Source of the DNA: Candidatus Sphingomonas phytovorans | GTDB lineage: Bacteria > Pseudomonadota > Alphaproteobacteria > Sphingomonadales > Sphingomonadaceae | Assembly (NCBI GenBank): GCA_029202385.1 | Contig: CP119314.1 | Span: forward strand, 3,536,501-3,600,500 | Direction: 5' to 3' | DNA: 64,000 nucleotides | Shown: positions 26,749-35,679 of the stretch, piece by piece | Numbering within the stretch: the stretch's first letter is position 1 | Layout of the letters: each line of letters starts with the position of its first letter | Translations under genes and position numbers: made by a program | Notes under the pieces: generated by a model | What the model saw: only the letters and a program-made list of their open reading frames with translations | Databases searched by the model: none | Told to the model about the DNA's origin: nothing

Positions 26749-28038
26749 TCATGATTTGCGTGCCCATGGCCGGCCCGAGGCGGTTTCTTCCGCGAGCATC
26801 TGTGCCTGTTGTTCCCTGAGATGCCAGGGCATCTCCTCGAACACGCCATCGAACAGCGTGTCCAGCGGCTGGTGAAGGCCGTGGCCGAGGATGCCGTTCT
26901 GCTCGGCCTCCTTCTGCGCGCGCTTCACTTCCTCGGCGAGTTCGAGATCCTGCGCGGCGTGGCGATCCTCGTCCCATTCGCCGATCGCGATGAGATGGTC
27001 CTTCAGCCGCTTGATCGGATCGCCGAGCGGCCAGGCCGTCGGCTCCCCGGCCGAGCGATACTGGCCGGGATCGTCCGAGGTCGAATGGCCTTCGGCGCGA
27101 TAGGTGAAATGCTCGATCAGGGTCGGGCCCTGGTTCGTGCGGGCGCGCTCCGCCGCCCAGGCGGTCGCGGCATAGACGGCGAGCGCATCGTTACCGTCGA
27201 CGCGCAGGCCGGCGATGCCATAGCCGATCGCGCGCGCCGCGAAAGTGGTCGATTCGGCACCGGCGAACCCGGAGAAGCTCGAGATCGCCCATTGGTTGTT
27301 GACGACGTTGAAGATCACCGGCGCGCGATAGACGCTGGCGAAGGTGCAGGCCGAATGGAAATCGCCCTCCGCCGTCGAGCCCTCGCCGCACCAGGTGGCG
27401 GCGATTCGGGTGTCGCCCTTCGCCGCCGACGCCATCGCCCAACCCACGGCCTGGGGATATTGCGTGGTGAGGTTGCCGGAGATCGAGAAGAAGCCGGCAT
27501 CCCTGACCGAATACATGATCGGGAGCTGCTTGCCCTGAAGCCGGTCGCCCTTGTTCGAATAGATCTGGTTCATCATGTCGACGAGGCTCCAGCCCCGCGC
27601 GACGAGCAGCCCCTGCTGGCGATAGGAGGGGAAGCACATATCCTCGTAATCGAGCGCGAACGCCGCGGCGACCGCGACAGCCTCCTCGCCGAGGCACTTC
27701 ATATAGAAGCTGGTCTTGCCCTGGCGCTGGGCGCGGAACATGCGCTCGTCGAACGCCCGGACCAGCACCATGCTGCGCAGCATCGCGCGGAGCGTATCGG
27801 GCGAGAGCCGCGGGTTCCACGGGCCGACGGCATTGCCCTCGTCGTCGAGCACGCGGACCAGCTCATAAGCGAGATCGATGAAGGTCTCGGGCCGGTCGGC
27901 GGTGTCGGGGCGACGGGCTTCACCGGCCGCGGGAATCGCGACCTCGGTGAAATCGACCGTGTCGCCCGGGCGGAACTTGGGTTCCGGCACATAAAGCGAC
28001 AATGGTTGTAAATTGGCGCGCGGACTGTCGCTTGCCAT
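26749..28038 (-). CDS. bkdA1: Branched-chain 2-oxoacid dehydrogenase E1 alpha subunit
   Basis: A 429-aa thiamine-diphosphate-dependent subunit that decarboxylates the 2-oxo acids of Val, Leu and Ile. The TPP/Mg motif spans GEGSTAEGDFHSACTF to NNQWAISS; other family blocks are RMFRAQRQGKTSFYMKCLGE and FTYRAEGHSTSDDPGQYR. Unlike pyruvate dehydrogenase E1alpha it has the BCKDH-type N-terminus. First gene of the operon; ATG 28038 follows a GGAGAG site. The 272-bp divergent gap to imuA holds a perfect 8-bp inverted repeat (28192-28211), possibly its operator. Confidence 0.94.
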   Translation of the reverse strand: MASDSPRANLQPLSLYVPEPKFRPGDTVDFTEVAIPAAGEARRPDTADRPETFIDLAYELVRVLDDEGNAVGPWNPRLSPDTLRAMLRSMVLVRAFDERMFRAQRQGKTSFYMKCLGEEAVAVAAAFALDYEDMCFPSYRQQGLLVARGWSLVDMMNQIYSNKGDRLQGKQLPIMYSVRDAGFFSISGNLTTQYPQAVGWAMASAAKGDTRIAATWCGEGSTAEGDFHSACTFASVYRAPVIFNVVNNQWAISSFSGFAGAESTTFAARAIGYGIAGLRVDGNDALAVYAATAWAAERARTNQGPTLIEHFTYRAEGHSTSDDPGQYRSAGEPTAWPLGDPIKRLKDHLIAIGEWDEDRHAAQDLELAEEVKRAQKEAEQNGILGHGLHQPLDTLFDGVFEEMPWHLREQQAQMLAEETASGRPWARKS

Positions 28039-28191
28039 GCTCTCTCCAATCAGTGCGAGATCGTCGTGTCCGCATCGGGCGAACACAGGGAATCGCTTGT
28101 TCGAGCCTTGTTATAAAATTTCAAAGCGCTTGGCGATAGGCCCCTGCGGCTGTGCCGATCATGACAGCATTTTTTCTTCCTTATCTCGTAG

Positions 28192-28211
28192 CGTTTTCCG
28201 ATTGGAAAACG
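28192..28211. promoter_or_regulatory. Perfect inverted repeat, candidate operator
   Basis: CGTTTTCC-GATT-GGAAAACG in the divergent region between the bkd operon and imuA. It is about 155 bp upstream of the E1alpha start and 100 bp upstream of imuA. A regulator cannot be named; Lrp-type BkdR is a known regulator of bkd operons in other bacteria. Confidence 0.45.
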
Positions 28212-28277
28212 ATATCGACCGAGGGGCTGGATCAGCCATGGTCGGATCGACTCTGCGATTGACTCCTGCGTCAATAG

Positions 28278-28292
28278 GAACAAAATAGGAAC
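28278..28292 (+). promoter_or_regulatory. LexA (SOS) box of the imuA-imuB-dnaE2 operon
   Basis: GAAC-AAAATAG-GAAC, an exact match to the alphaproteobacterial LexA site (GTTC-N7-GTTC read on the other strand), 18 bp before the imuA start codon. In alphaproteobacteria this cassette is a standard LexA target, so damage-inducible expression is expected. Confidence 0.85.
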
Positions 28293-28310
28293 GAACTCAT
28301 TCAGCGAGTC

Positions 28311-29063
28311 GTGTCCTTGTCGTCTGCCGCCGCCCTTTCCGCCTTACGCGAAACCCTTCGCGCGATCGAGGGGGATGGGCTGCGTCGGCGCGCCATACTG
28401 CCCTTCGGGATCGGCCCGATCGATTCGCAGATGGCGAGCGGCGGGCTCACGCTCGGCTCGCTGCACGAGGTCGCGGCGGCCAGCCCCGGCATGGGCGACG
28501 ATGCCGCGGCCACCCTGTTCATGGCCGGCATCGCCGCCCGCGCCTGGGGACCGGTCCTGTGGGTGGTACGCCGGCGGGACCTGTTCGCGCCCGGCCTGTA
28601 CCAGGCGGGGCTGGCGCCCGAACGCATCCTTTACGCCGAGGCCGCCGACGATGCCGAACTGCTCGCGCTGATGGAGGAAGGACTGCGCCACCGCGGGCTT
28701 GGCGCGGTGATCGGCGAGGCGAAGAGCGCCTCCATGGCCAATACCCGCCGGCTTCAGCTCGCGGCGGAGGGCGGCAAGACGATCGCGCTGCTGCTCAAGC
28801 GCCATGCCCGCGAGGGCGGCAACCCGCTGGCCGTACCGTCAGCCGCGGTGACTCGCTGGAGAATCGCCGCCGCGCCCTCGACCCCGCTTCCGGTCGAAGG
28901 CGTCGGCTGCCCGCGCTGGCGGATCGAGCTGGTCCGTCAGCGCGGCGGCGAACCCCATAACTGGACGATGGAGGCATGCGATGAAACGGGTCGCCTCGCT
29001 CTACCTGCCCGACTGGCCGATCGATCGGCTGCGGCGGGCGGAACGCACCGCCGCGCCGCCTGA
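28311..29063 (+). CDS. imuA: ImuA, RecA-like mutasome accessory protein
   Basis: A 250-aa protein with a degenerate RecA-like fold: the ILPFGIGPIDSQMASGGLTLGSLHEV region replaces a true Walker A, followed by VLWVVRRRDLFAPGLYQAGL and RHRGLGAVIGEAKS, all typical of ImuA. In Caulobacter and relatives ImuA works with ImuB and DnaE2 in SOS translesion synthesis. It starts with GTG at 28311 just after a LexA box, and its last 83 nt overlap imuB in another frame. The last 27 residues are thus the out-of-frame reading of the imuB start. Confidence 0.92.
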   Translation: MSLSSAAALSALRETLRAIEGDGLRRRAILPFGIGPIDSQMASGGLTLGSLHEVAAASPGMGDDAAATLFMAGIAARAWGPVLWVVRRRDLFAPGLYQAGLAPERILYAEAADDAELLALMEEGLRHRGLGAVIGEAKSASMANTRRLQLAAEGGKTIALLLKRHAREGGNPLAVPSAAVTRWRIAAAPSTPLPVEGVGCPRWRIELVRQRGGEPHNWTMEACDETGRLALPARLADRSAAAGGTHRRAA

Positions 29064-30795
29064 AGCGCCGTCGCGCGCGCAGCCGATCGTCGACATCAAG
29101 GCAGCCCCGCGAAACCGCGGCTGGCGCCCCGGCGCGCGCTGGGCACGAGGGGAAGCAACTGAATCCTCCCCGGAACGGGGAGGGGGACCAGCGAAGCTGG
29201 TGGAGGGGGGCTTCCACAGACGTAACGTTTGCGGTGAGCACCCTCCACCATTCGCCGAAGAGGCGAATGGTCCCCCTCCCCGTTCCGGGGAGGATTTATT
29301 GGTCACCTCGATCCGCGAGGGCAGTCGAATCCTCGTCGCGGCGACCAGCCATGGTGCGCATCTGCTCGGCATCCGGGCCGGCATGGCGGTGACCCAGGCG
29401 CGCGCTCAGGTGCCTGATCTCGATATCCGGCCGGCCGATCCGGAGGGCGACCGGGCCGATCTCGAACGCCTCGCCATCACCGCCGCGCGGCGCTGGTCGC
29501 CGATCGTCGCACTGTCGGGGGAGGACGGGCTGTTCATCGAACTGACCGGCACCGCGCACCTGTTCGGCGGCGAAGAAAGGATGGCGCGGCGGATCGTCCG
29601 GCTGCTCGCGCGGATAGGCGTAAGGGCACGCATCGCGGTAGCGGACACGACGGGCGCTGCCTGGGCGCTCGCGCGCCACGGCCGCCAGCCGCAGGGGGGC
29701 GTGACGATCTGCCCGCCCGGCGCGCAGCACGACACCATCGCCCCCCTGCCCATCGCCGCGTTGCGGGCCGAGCCAGCCGCGATCGAACTGCTCAAGCGTC
29801 TCGGCGTGGAGACGATCGGCCAGCTTGCCGCGATGCCCCGCGCCCCGCTCGCGCGCCGGTTCGGCAAGGCACTGGTGCTGCGCCTCGATCAGGCGGGCGG
29901 GCGGATCGGCGAGCCGCTCGATCCCGTCGTCCCGCCCGGGCATATCGCCGTGATCCAGCGCTTCGCCGAGCCGATCGCGACCGCGGAGGCGATCGAGCAT
30001 TGGCTGGCGCAGCTCATGCCGCGCCTCGTCACCGCGCTGACTCAGGCAGGCCGGGGCGCCCGCGCGATCGAGCTGGTCGCCGACCGGATCGACGGCGTGC
30101 CGCAGCGGCTGCGCATCGGCCTCGCCCGCCCGAACCGCGACCCGGCGCACCTGCTTCGCCTGATCGTCCGGCGCATCGAGGAGATCGCCCCCGGCTATGG
30201 CATCGACGCGCTGGCGCTGCATGTCCGCCGCGCCGATCCGCTCGGCCCGCTGCCCGTCGAGGAACGGCTTGAGGAGACCCCGGCCGATATCGCGCCGCTG
30301 GTCGACACGCTGGCCAACCGGATCGGCGAGGCGCGGTTGTGGCGCAGCAGGCCGGTGGAGAGCGACGTGCCCGAACGATCGGTCGAACCGGCACCGGCGC
30401 TCGCCCCGCCCGGACGACCCGCGGCGCCGCTCAAGCCAGCCGATGTGCGTCGGCTGGACCGGACACCCGATCTCCATCCCTGGCATCCTCGCTGGCCGCG
30501 GCCGGTGCGCATGCTGCGCCGGCCCGAGCTGCTTGATCACGTCATCGCCGAAATGCCCGATCAGCCGCCTCGCCGCTTCACCTGGCGCGGCACGACCCAC
30601 AAGGTGGTGCGCGCCGACGGCCCGGAACGGGTGAACGGCGAATGGTGGAAGCGCGCGACCGAACGGCATTCGGTGCGCGACTATTTCCGGGTCGAAGACG
30701 AGGCCGGCCAGCGTTTCTGGCTGTTCCGCCGCGGCGACGGCGAGCGGACGGAGACCGGCGACCTCGCCTGGTTCATGCACGGGGCGTTCGGGTGA
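28981..30795 (+). CDS. imuB: ImuB, catalytically inactive Y-family polymerase homologue
   Basis: A 604-aa Y-family-like protein that bridges the beta clamp, ImuA and DnaE2 during mutagenesis. It starts MKRVASLYLPDWPIDRL behind a GGAGG site; the catalytic acidic residues of Y-family polymerases are not seen, as expected for ImuB. Later blocks: ADTTGAAWALARHG, ELLKRLGVETIGQLAAMPRAPLARRFG (helix-hairpin-helix) and a C-terminal DYFRVEDEAGQRFWLFRRGD. Residues about 61-106 are encoded by an inserted palindromic element (SSPERGGGPAK ... NGPPPRSGED), between the N-terminal strand and the rest of the polymerase-like domain. Whether the protein tolerates it is unknown. Confidence 0.92.
   Translation: MKRVASLYLPDWPIDRLRRAERTAAPPEAPSRAQPIVDIKAAPRNRGWRPGARWARGEATESSPERGGGPAKLVEGGFHRRNVCGEHPPPFAEEANGPPPRSGEDLLVTSIREGSRILVAATSHGAHLLGIRAGMAVTQARAQVPDLDIRPADPEGDRADLERLAITAARRWSPIVALSGEDGLFIELTGTAHLFGGEERMARRIVRLLARIGVRARIAVADTTGAAWALARHGRQPQGGVTICPPGAQHDTIAPLPIAALRAEPAAIELLKRLGVETIGQLAAMPRAPLARRFGKALVLRLDQAGGRIGEPLDPVVPPGHIAVIQRFAEPIATAEAIEHWLAQLMPRLVTALTQAGRGARAIELVADRIDGVPQRLRIGLARPNRDPAHLLRLIVRRIEEIAPGYGIDALALHVRRADPLGPLPVEERLEETPADIAPLVDTLANRIGEARLWRSRPVESDVPERSVEPAPALAPPGRPAAPLKPADVRRLDRTPDLHPWHPRWPRPVRMLRRPELLDHVIAEMPDQPPRRFTWRGTTHKVVRADGPERVNGEWWKRATERHSVRDYFRVEDEAGQRFWLFRRGDGERTETGDLAWFMHGAFG
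29162..29296. repeat. 135-bp MITE-like palindromic element inside imuB
   Basis: The 29-bp ends (AATCCTCCCCGGAACGGGGA continuing to GACCA at 29162-29190, and the inverse at 29268-29296) are perfect inverted repeats. Inside are two smaller hairpins (ACCAGCGAAGCTGGT and ACCATTCGCCGAAGAGGCGA). The length is exactly 45 codons, so the imuB frame is kept. Confidence 0.85.
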
Positions 30796-30865
30796 GTGAT
30801 GCGCGACGCGTCGAACCCGAATCACTCCTTCCCGGGAAACATTGGATGGGTCGATCGCTCTCCTT

Positions 30866-30962
30866 CGTCATGCCCGATTCATTCCGGCATCCATCGTTCC
30901 GCGAACACCATCAACGTTGCGATTGCGGAACGATGGCCCCCGGAACAGGTCCGGGGTGATGG
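30866..30962. repeat. Dispersed repeat family A, full copy
   Basis: From CGTCATGCCCGATTCATTCC to CCCGGAACAGGTCCGGGGTG, in the 188-bp gap between imuB and dnaE2. The centre carries its own hairpin (CCATCGTTCCGC with GCGGAACGATGG). It will be part of the operon mRNA. Confidence 0.8.
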
Positions 30963-30983
30963 TGAAACGGGCGACGCCCGCCA

Positions 30984-33900
30984 GTGACCTATTCCGAACT
31001 TCAGGTGACGACGCATTACAGCTTCCTGCGCGGCGCCTCCTCGCCCGAGCAGTTGTTCGAAGCCGCCGCGCTGGGCGGCATGCCGGCGCTGGGCATCACC
31101 GATCGCAATTCGGTGGGCGGGGTGGTGCGCGCACTGGTCGCCGCCGAGCAGATCACGCGACTGGGCGTGCCGATCCGCATGGTCGCGGGGTGCCGGCTCG
31201 ACCTGGTGGACGGCACCTCCCTGCTCGTCTGGCCCGAGGACCGGGCGGCGTGGAGCCGCCTCACCCGCCTGCTGACGCTCGGCAAGGGCCGCGCCGATGC
31301 GCAGAAGGGCGAGAAGGGGCAGTGCTTCCTGCACTGGGAGGATGTCGCCGACCATGCCCGGGGGCTGGTCGGCGCGATCGTGCCCGGCCTGACCGAAACG
31401 TTCGAGCAGGACGATCTTGCACTGCGCTGGATGGCGGACGTATTCGGCGGGCGCGGGCATCTCTGCCTGACCCAGCATCGCCGCCCCGGCGATGCGATGC
31501 GGCTGCACCTGCTCGAGCAGAAGGCGCGGGCGTTCGGCCTGACCCCGCTCGCCACCGGGGACGTGCTCTACGACACGCCCGAGCGGCGCATGCTGCAGGA
31601 TGTCGTCACCGCGATCCGCAACACCTGCACGATCGACGATCTCGGCTTCAGGCGGGAGCGGAGCGCCGACCGCCACCTGAAATCGCCGGAGGAGATGGCG
31701 CGGCGGTTCAGGCGCTATCCGGCGGCGCTCGCCGCGTCCGAGGCGATCGTCGAGCGCTGCACCTTTTCGCTGCGCGAGCTGAAGGAGCAATATCGCTATC
31801 CCGACGAGGTGGTGATCAGCGGCAGGACGCCGCAGGACGCGCTAGCGAAGATGACGCGCACCGCGCTCGTGGAGCGGTTCGCGCCCGAACCGGTCCCGCC
31901 CGACTATCATGATATGTTGGAACACGAGCTCGCGCTGGTCGAGCAGATGGGATACGCGCCTTATTTCCTCACCGTGAACTCGATCGTGCGCTACGCCCGC
32001 AGCCAGGGAATCCTGTGTCAGGGTCGCGGTTCGGCAGCGAATTCGGTGATCTGCTTCATGCTCGGCATCACCTCGATCGATCCCGTTTTCCACAAGCTCT
32101 TGTTTGAACGCTTCATTTCGACAGATCGTCATGAGCCCCCTGACATCGATGTCGATTTCGAACATGAGCGCCGCGAGGACGTGATCCAATGGATCTACCA
32201 AACTTACGGCCGAGACCATGCGGCCATGACCGCCGTGGTCAGCCGGTTCCGCACGCGCGGCGCGCTGCGCGAGGTGGGCAAGGCACTCGGCCTGTCCGAG
32301 GACATGACCGCAGCTCTCTCGGGGCAGGTCTGGGGCTGGTCGAGCGATGGCCTGCCCCCACAGCATGTCGAGGCACTCAATCTCGATCCCACCGAACAGC
32401 GGCTTGCGCTGACGCTGGATCTAACAAAACAGCTCATCGGCACACCGCGGCATCTATCGCAACACCCCGGTGGCTTCGTCCTGGCCCATGACCGGCTCGA
32501 CGAACTGTTACCGGTCGAACCCGCCGCGATGGTCGATCGTCGCGTAGTCGAATGGGAAAAGCTGGATATCGAAGAACTCGGACTGATGAAGGTCGATATC
32601 CTCGGCCTCGGCATGCTCGGTTGCATGCGCCGAGCCTTTGACCTGCTCGAGCAGAACAAGGCGTTGCGCATCAATCTGGCCTCAGAAGTAATGCAGGAGG
32701 ACGATGCCGCCACCTTTGCGATGATCCGGAAGGCAGATACGCTCGGCGTCTTTCAGATCGAGAGCAGAGCACAGATGTCTATGCTACCCAGGCTTAAGCC
32801 TAGGGAATTTTATGACATCGTTATCCAGGTCGCGATCGTTCGTCCTGGCCCGATTCAGGGTGATATGGTGCATCCCTATCTTCGCCGACGGGAAGGCAAG
32901 GAGAAGATAGATTTTCCGTCAGATGAACTACGCGACATTCTAGCGAAAACCATGGGCGTACCACTGTTTCAAGAACAGGCCATGAAAGTTGCAATCGTGG
33001 GTGCCGGATTCAGCAAATCCAGAGCCGATGAGCTACGCAAGGCGATGGCTACGTTCAAATCTACTGGCGGGGTTGGCAAGTTCGGTCAGGAGCTGGTCGA
33101 TGGGATGACAAACAAAGGATACACTCATGATTTCGCCACGCGCATGGTAAAACAAATCGAGGGTTTCGGCAGCTACGGCTTTCCCGAGAGTCATGCCGCC
33201 AGCTTCGCCAAGATCGCCTATGCGTCGAGTTGGATGAAGTGCCATCATCCCGAGATATTCTGCACCGCATTGCTCAACGCGCAGCCGATGGGTTTCTATG
33301 CTCCGGCGCAGATCATCCGCGATGCGCGCGAGCATGGGGTCGAGGCGTTGCCGGTGTGCATCAACCGAAGCGACTGGGACACGATCGTCGTCCCGGGCCA
33401 GCCGAATCAGCGGCCGCGCGATGAGCGCTTCTGGGGCACCGACACAGACTGGGAGGCCTTGCTGCCGCTCCGGCTCGGCATGCGGATCGTGCTGGGGCTG
33501 AGCGCGGAGGATGCCGATCTGATCCTCAAGGGCCGTGCGTCAGGCCCCTTCACCTCGGTCGAGGATGCGTGGCGCCGTTCCGGGGTGAAGCCGGCAGCGC
33601 TGGAAAAGCTCGCCCGGGCCGATGCCTTTCAATGCCTCGGCCTCAATCGGCGCGAGGCGCTCTGGGCGATCAGGGGACTTGGTCAGGCGCCCCTCCCCTT
33701 GCTGACCGCCGCCGACATGCGGGCGGGCGCCATCATTCCCGAGGCGCGCGAGCCAGCCGTCGCGCTGACCCCGCTCACCGCCGGCCGCGAAGTGGTCGAG
33801 GATTATCGCGCGACTCAACTGACCTTGCGCGATCATCCGGTCAGTTTCCTGCGCGGCGCGCTTGACCGGCTGCGCATCCAGCGATGCTGCGATCTCAAGA

Positions 33901-34316
33901 CGTTGAAGGACGGGACACGAGTCGAGGTGGCCGGGATCATCCTGGTGCGGCAACGGCCAGGCAGCGCCGAGGGTGTGGTGTTCGTGACCCTTGAGGACGA
34001 GACCGGCATCGCCAACGCGATCCTGTGGAAGGACCGGTTCGAGGCGCAGCGCCGCATCCTGATGTCGGCATCGATGATCAGCGTGCAGGGACGGGTGCAG
34101 AGCGAGAGCGGCGTGATCCATGTCGTCACCGACCGGATCGTCGACCACACCCATTTACTGCGCGGGATCGGCGACCTTGACCTGCCCAACATGACCATCC
34201 CCGGCGACGGGGCGACTCATGGCGGCACGATCGACCCGCGCGACCGGCCGAGACTGCCATTGTTCGGGGACGGGATGGAGGAAGTGATCCCGATCAAGTC
34301 GCACGATTTCCACTAG
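30984..34316 (+). CDS. dnaE2: Error-prone DNA polymerase III alpha subunit DnaE2 (ImuC)
   Basis: The catalytic polymerase of the SOS mutasome, 1110 aa, GTG start at 30984. An N-terminal PHP domain (THYSFLRGASSPEQLFEAA ... GITDRNSVGG) is followed by the C-family polymerase palm with PPDIDVDFEHERREDVI, and C-terminal HhH and OB-fold (VEVAGIILVRQRPGSAEGVVFVTLEDE) domains, ending in the usual DFH. The gene is mosaic: bases about 32090-33190 have clearly lower GC and codons such as CTA, AAA, ATA and AGA rare in the flanks (29 G+C of 60 at 32941-33000 versus 42 of 60 at 31321-31380, counted by hand). The stop TAG lies at the left edge of an IS630 element. Confidence 0.95.
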   Translation: MTYSELQVTTHYSFLRGASSPEQLFEAAALGGMPALGITDRNSVGGVVRALVAAEQITRLGVPIRMVAGCRLDLVDGTSLLVWPEDRAAWSRLTRLLTLGKGRADAQKGEKGQCFLHWEDVADHARGLVGAIVPGLTETFEQDDLALRWMADVFGGRGHLCLTQHRRPGDAMRLHLLEQKARAFGLTPLATGDVLYDTPERRMLQDVVTAIRNTCTIDDLGFRRERSADRHLKSPEEMARRFRRYPAALAASEAIVERCTFSLRELKEQYRYPDEVVISGRTPQDALAKMTRTALVERFAPEPVPPDYHDMLEHELALVEQMGYAPYFLTVNSIVRYARSQGILCQGRGSAANSVICFMLGITSIDPVFHKLLFERFISTDRHEPPDIDVDFEHERREDVIQWIYQTYGRDHAAMTAVVSRFRTRGALREVGKALGLSEDMTAALSGQVWGWSSDGLPPQHVEALNLDPTEQRLALTLDLTKQLIGTPRHLSQHPGGFVLAHDRLDELLPVEPAAMVDRRVVEWEKLDIEELGLMKVDILGLGMLGCMRRAFDLLEQNKALRINLASEVMQEDDAATFAMIRKADTLGVFQIESRAQMSMLPRLKPREFYDIVIQVAIVRPGPIQGDMVHPYLRRREGKEKIDFPSDELRDILAKTMGVPLFQEQAMKVAIVGAGFSKSRADELRKAMATFKSTGGVGKFGQELVDGMTNKGYTHDFATRMVKQIEGFGSYGFPESHAASFAKIAYASSWMKCHHPEIFCTALLNAQPMGFYAPAQIIRDAREHGVEALPVCINRSDWDTIVVPGQPNQRPRDERFWGTDTDWEALLPLRLGMRIVLGLSAEDADLILKGRASGPFTSVEDAWRRSGVKPAALEKLARADAFQCLGLNRREALWAIRGLGQAPLPLLTAADMRAGAIIPEAREPAVALTPLTAGREVVEDYRATQLTLRDHPVSFLRGALDRLRIQRCCDLKTLKDGTRVEVAGIILVRQRPGSAEGVVFVTLEDETGIANAILWKDRFEAQRRILMSASMISVQGRVQSESGVIHVVTDRIVDHTHLLRGIGDLDLPNMTIPGDGATHGGTIDPRDRPRLPLFGDGMEEVIPIKSHDFH

Positions 34317-35489
34317 TCATCTGAATCTAAAGTTCGGGACATAAATTTTGCTCGGTCTTTTGGCAGAATCATTTGATCGCGGTGAGGATATCGTCAGCGG
34401 ATTTTGTCCATCGGAAGGGTTTTGGGTTGGCATTATGCCGCTCGATGAAGCTGCGGATATCGGCTTCCAACTGGGCAGTTGAGGTGTGAACACCGCGCTG
34501 GATTTGCTTGCGGGTGAGCTCGGCGAACCAGCGCTCGACCTGATTGATCCACGACGCCGATGTTGGGGTGAAATGGACGTGATAGTGCGGCCTGCGCGCT
34601 AACCAGGCCTTGATCGTCGGCGTCTTGTGGGTGGCATAATTGTCCATGACAATATGAACGTCGAGGCCGTCTGGAACATTGCCGTCGATCTGTTTGAGAA
34701 AATCGAGAAACTCGGTTGCCCGATGCCGCTTGTAGCATTTGCCGATCACTGCGCCGGTGGCGATGTCGAGGGCGGCAAACAACGACGTCGTACCATGCCG
34801 AACATAGGTGTTCGTGCGTCGCTCGGGCATGCCGGGCATCATCGGCAACACGGGTTGCTCACGGTCGAGCGCCTGGATCTGCGACTTCTCGTCGACGCAC
34901 AGGATCAGGGCATGGGTCGGCGGCGAAAGATAAAGGCCGACAATGTCCCTGACCTTGTCGACGAACAGCGGATCGGTCGACAGCTTGAACGTCTCCGCCC
35001 GGTGGGGTTGCAGCCCAAAGGCGTTCCACATCCGGCGGATCGTCGTATGGGAGTGACCAGCGGACGCCGCCATGGAACGGATCGACCAGTGCGTCGCATC
35101 AGCGGGTAGCGTTCGCAACGTCCGTTCGATCACCGCCGCGACAGCATCGTCGTCGATCGAGCGAGGGCGGCCGGATCGTGGCTCATCGAGTAACCCATCG
35201 ATGCGCTCGTGCACAAACCGCCGACGCCACTTGCCGACCATATGCTCGCTAACGCCCAGTTCCGCTGCCACTCGCTTGCTTTGCAGGCCATCGGCGCAGC
35301 GCAAAACGATACGGCAACGCTCCGATAGCGAGCGCGTCACCCGATGGCGTCGTACCTGCCGCTCCAGATAGTCGCGCTCATCCGCCGTCAAAATCAGGAC
35401 CTCAACAGGCCGACCTCGCCCCATCTCGCTTGCTCCCGTCGTTCAGGCAGGATCAGCATACAATGTAACTTACTTCAGTTCCAGATGAC
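34316..35489. mobile_element. IS630-family insertion sequence, complete (1174 bp)
   Basis: Terminal inverted repeats start GTCATCTGAATCTAAAG on the left and, on the other strand, GTCATCTGGAACTGAAG on the right, with further matches to about 29 bp. The element is flanked by TA on both sides (34314-34315 and 35490-35491), the target duplication typical of IS630/Tc1. It holds one intact transposase gene, so it may be active. The target TA is the first two bases of the dnaE2 stop codon. Confidence 0.9.
34369..35424 (-). CDS. IS630-family transposase
   Basis: A full-length 351-aa DDE transposase. The N-terminal helix-turn-helix (KRVAAELGVSEHMVGKWRRRF) binds the ends; the catalytic acids are in CVDEKSQIQ, IVMDNYATHKTP and WINQVERWFAEL, the last giving the glutamate. 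No frameshift or internal stop was seen, so it should be functional. It is encoded opposite to dnaE2, inside the 34316-35489 element. The base composition is somewhat lower in GC than the surrounding chromosome. Confidence 0.96.
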   Translation of the reverse strand: MGRGRPVEVLILTADERDYLERQVRRHRVTRSLSERCRIVLRCADGLQSKRVAAELGVSEHMVGKWRRRFVHERIDGLLDEPRSGRPRSIDDDAVAAVIERTLRTLPADATHWSIRSMAASAGHSHTTIRRMWNAFGLQPHRAETFKLSTDPLFVDKVRDIVGLYLSPPTHALILCVDEKSQIQALDREQPVLPMMPGMPERRTNTYVRHGTTSLFAALDIATGAVIGKCYKRHRATEFLDFLKQIDGNVPDGLDVHIVMDNYATHKTPTIKAWLARRPHYHVHFTPTSASWINQVERWFAELTRKQIQRGVHTSTAQLEADIRSFIERHNANPKPFRWTKSADDILTAIK

Positions 35490-35679
35490 TAGGTCGTAGA
35501 CTCATAAAGCGGCCTGTCGGCAAGCGCCCCAATTGTTGTCGTTCGATAGCCCGGCCTAGATGCCTGAAAGCAGACATGGCGGCATGCTGGCGGCGTCGTG
35601 GCGCCCCCACGGCGTTGTGAGCCGTCATACACATACTAGTTTGAGTGATAAACCAACTACACATATCCAGGAGCATGTG

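Noticed and set aside
28099..28113. Second LexA-like site GTTC-N7-GTTA near the bkd promoter
   Set aside because: One base departs from the strict GTTC-N7-GTTC rule and it faces a metabolic operon; likely chance.
28799..28828. ImuA peptide RHAREGGNP resembling a repeat-derived sequence
   Set aside because: The stretch is short, lacks inverted ends in the DNA and fits a loop in ImuA; not enough to call an insertion.
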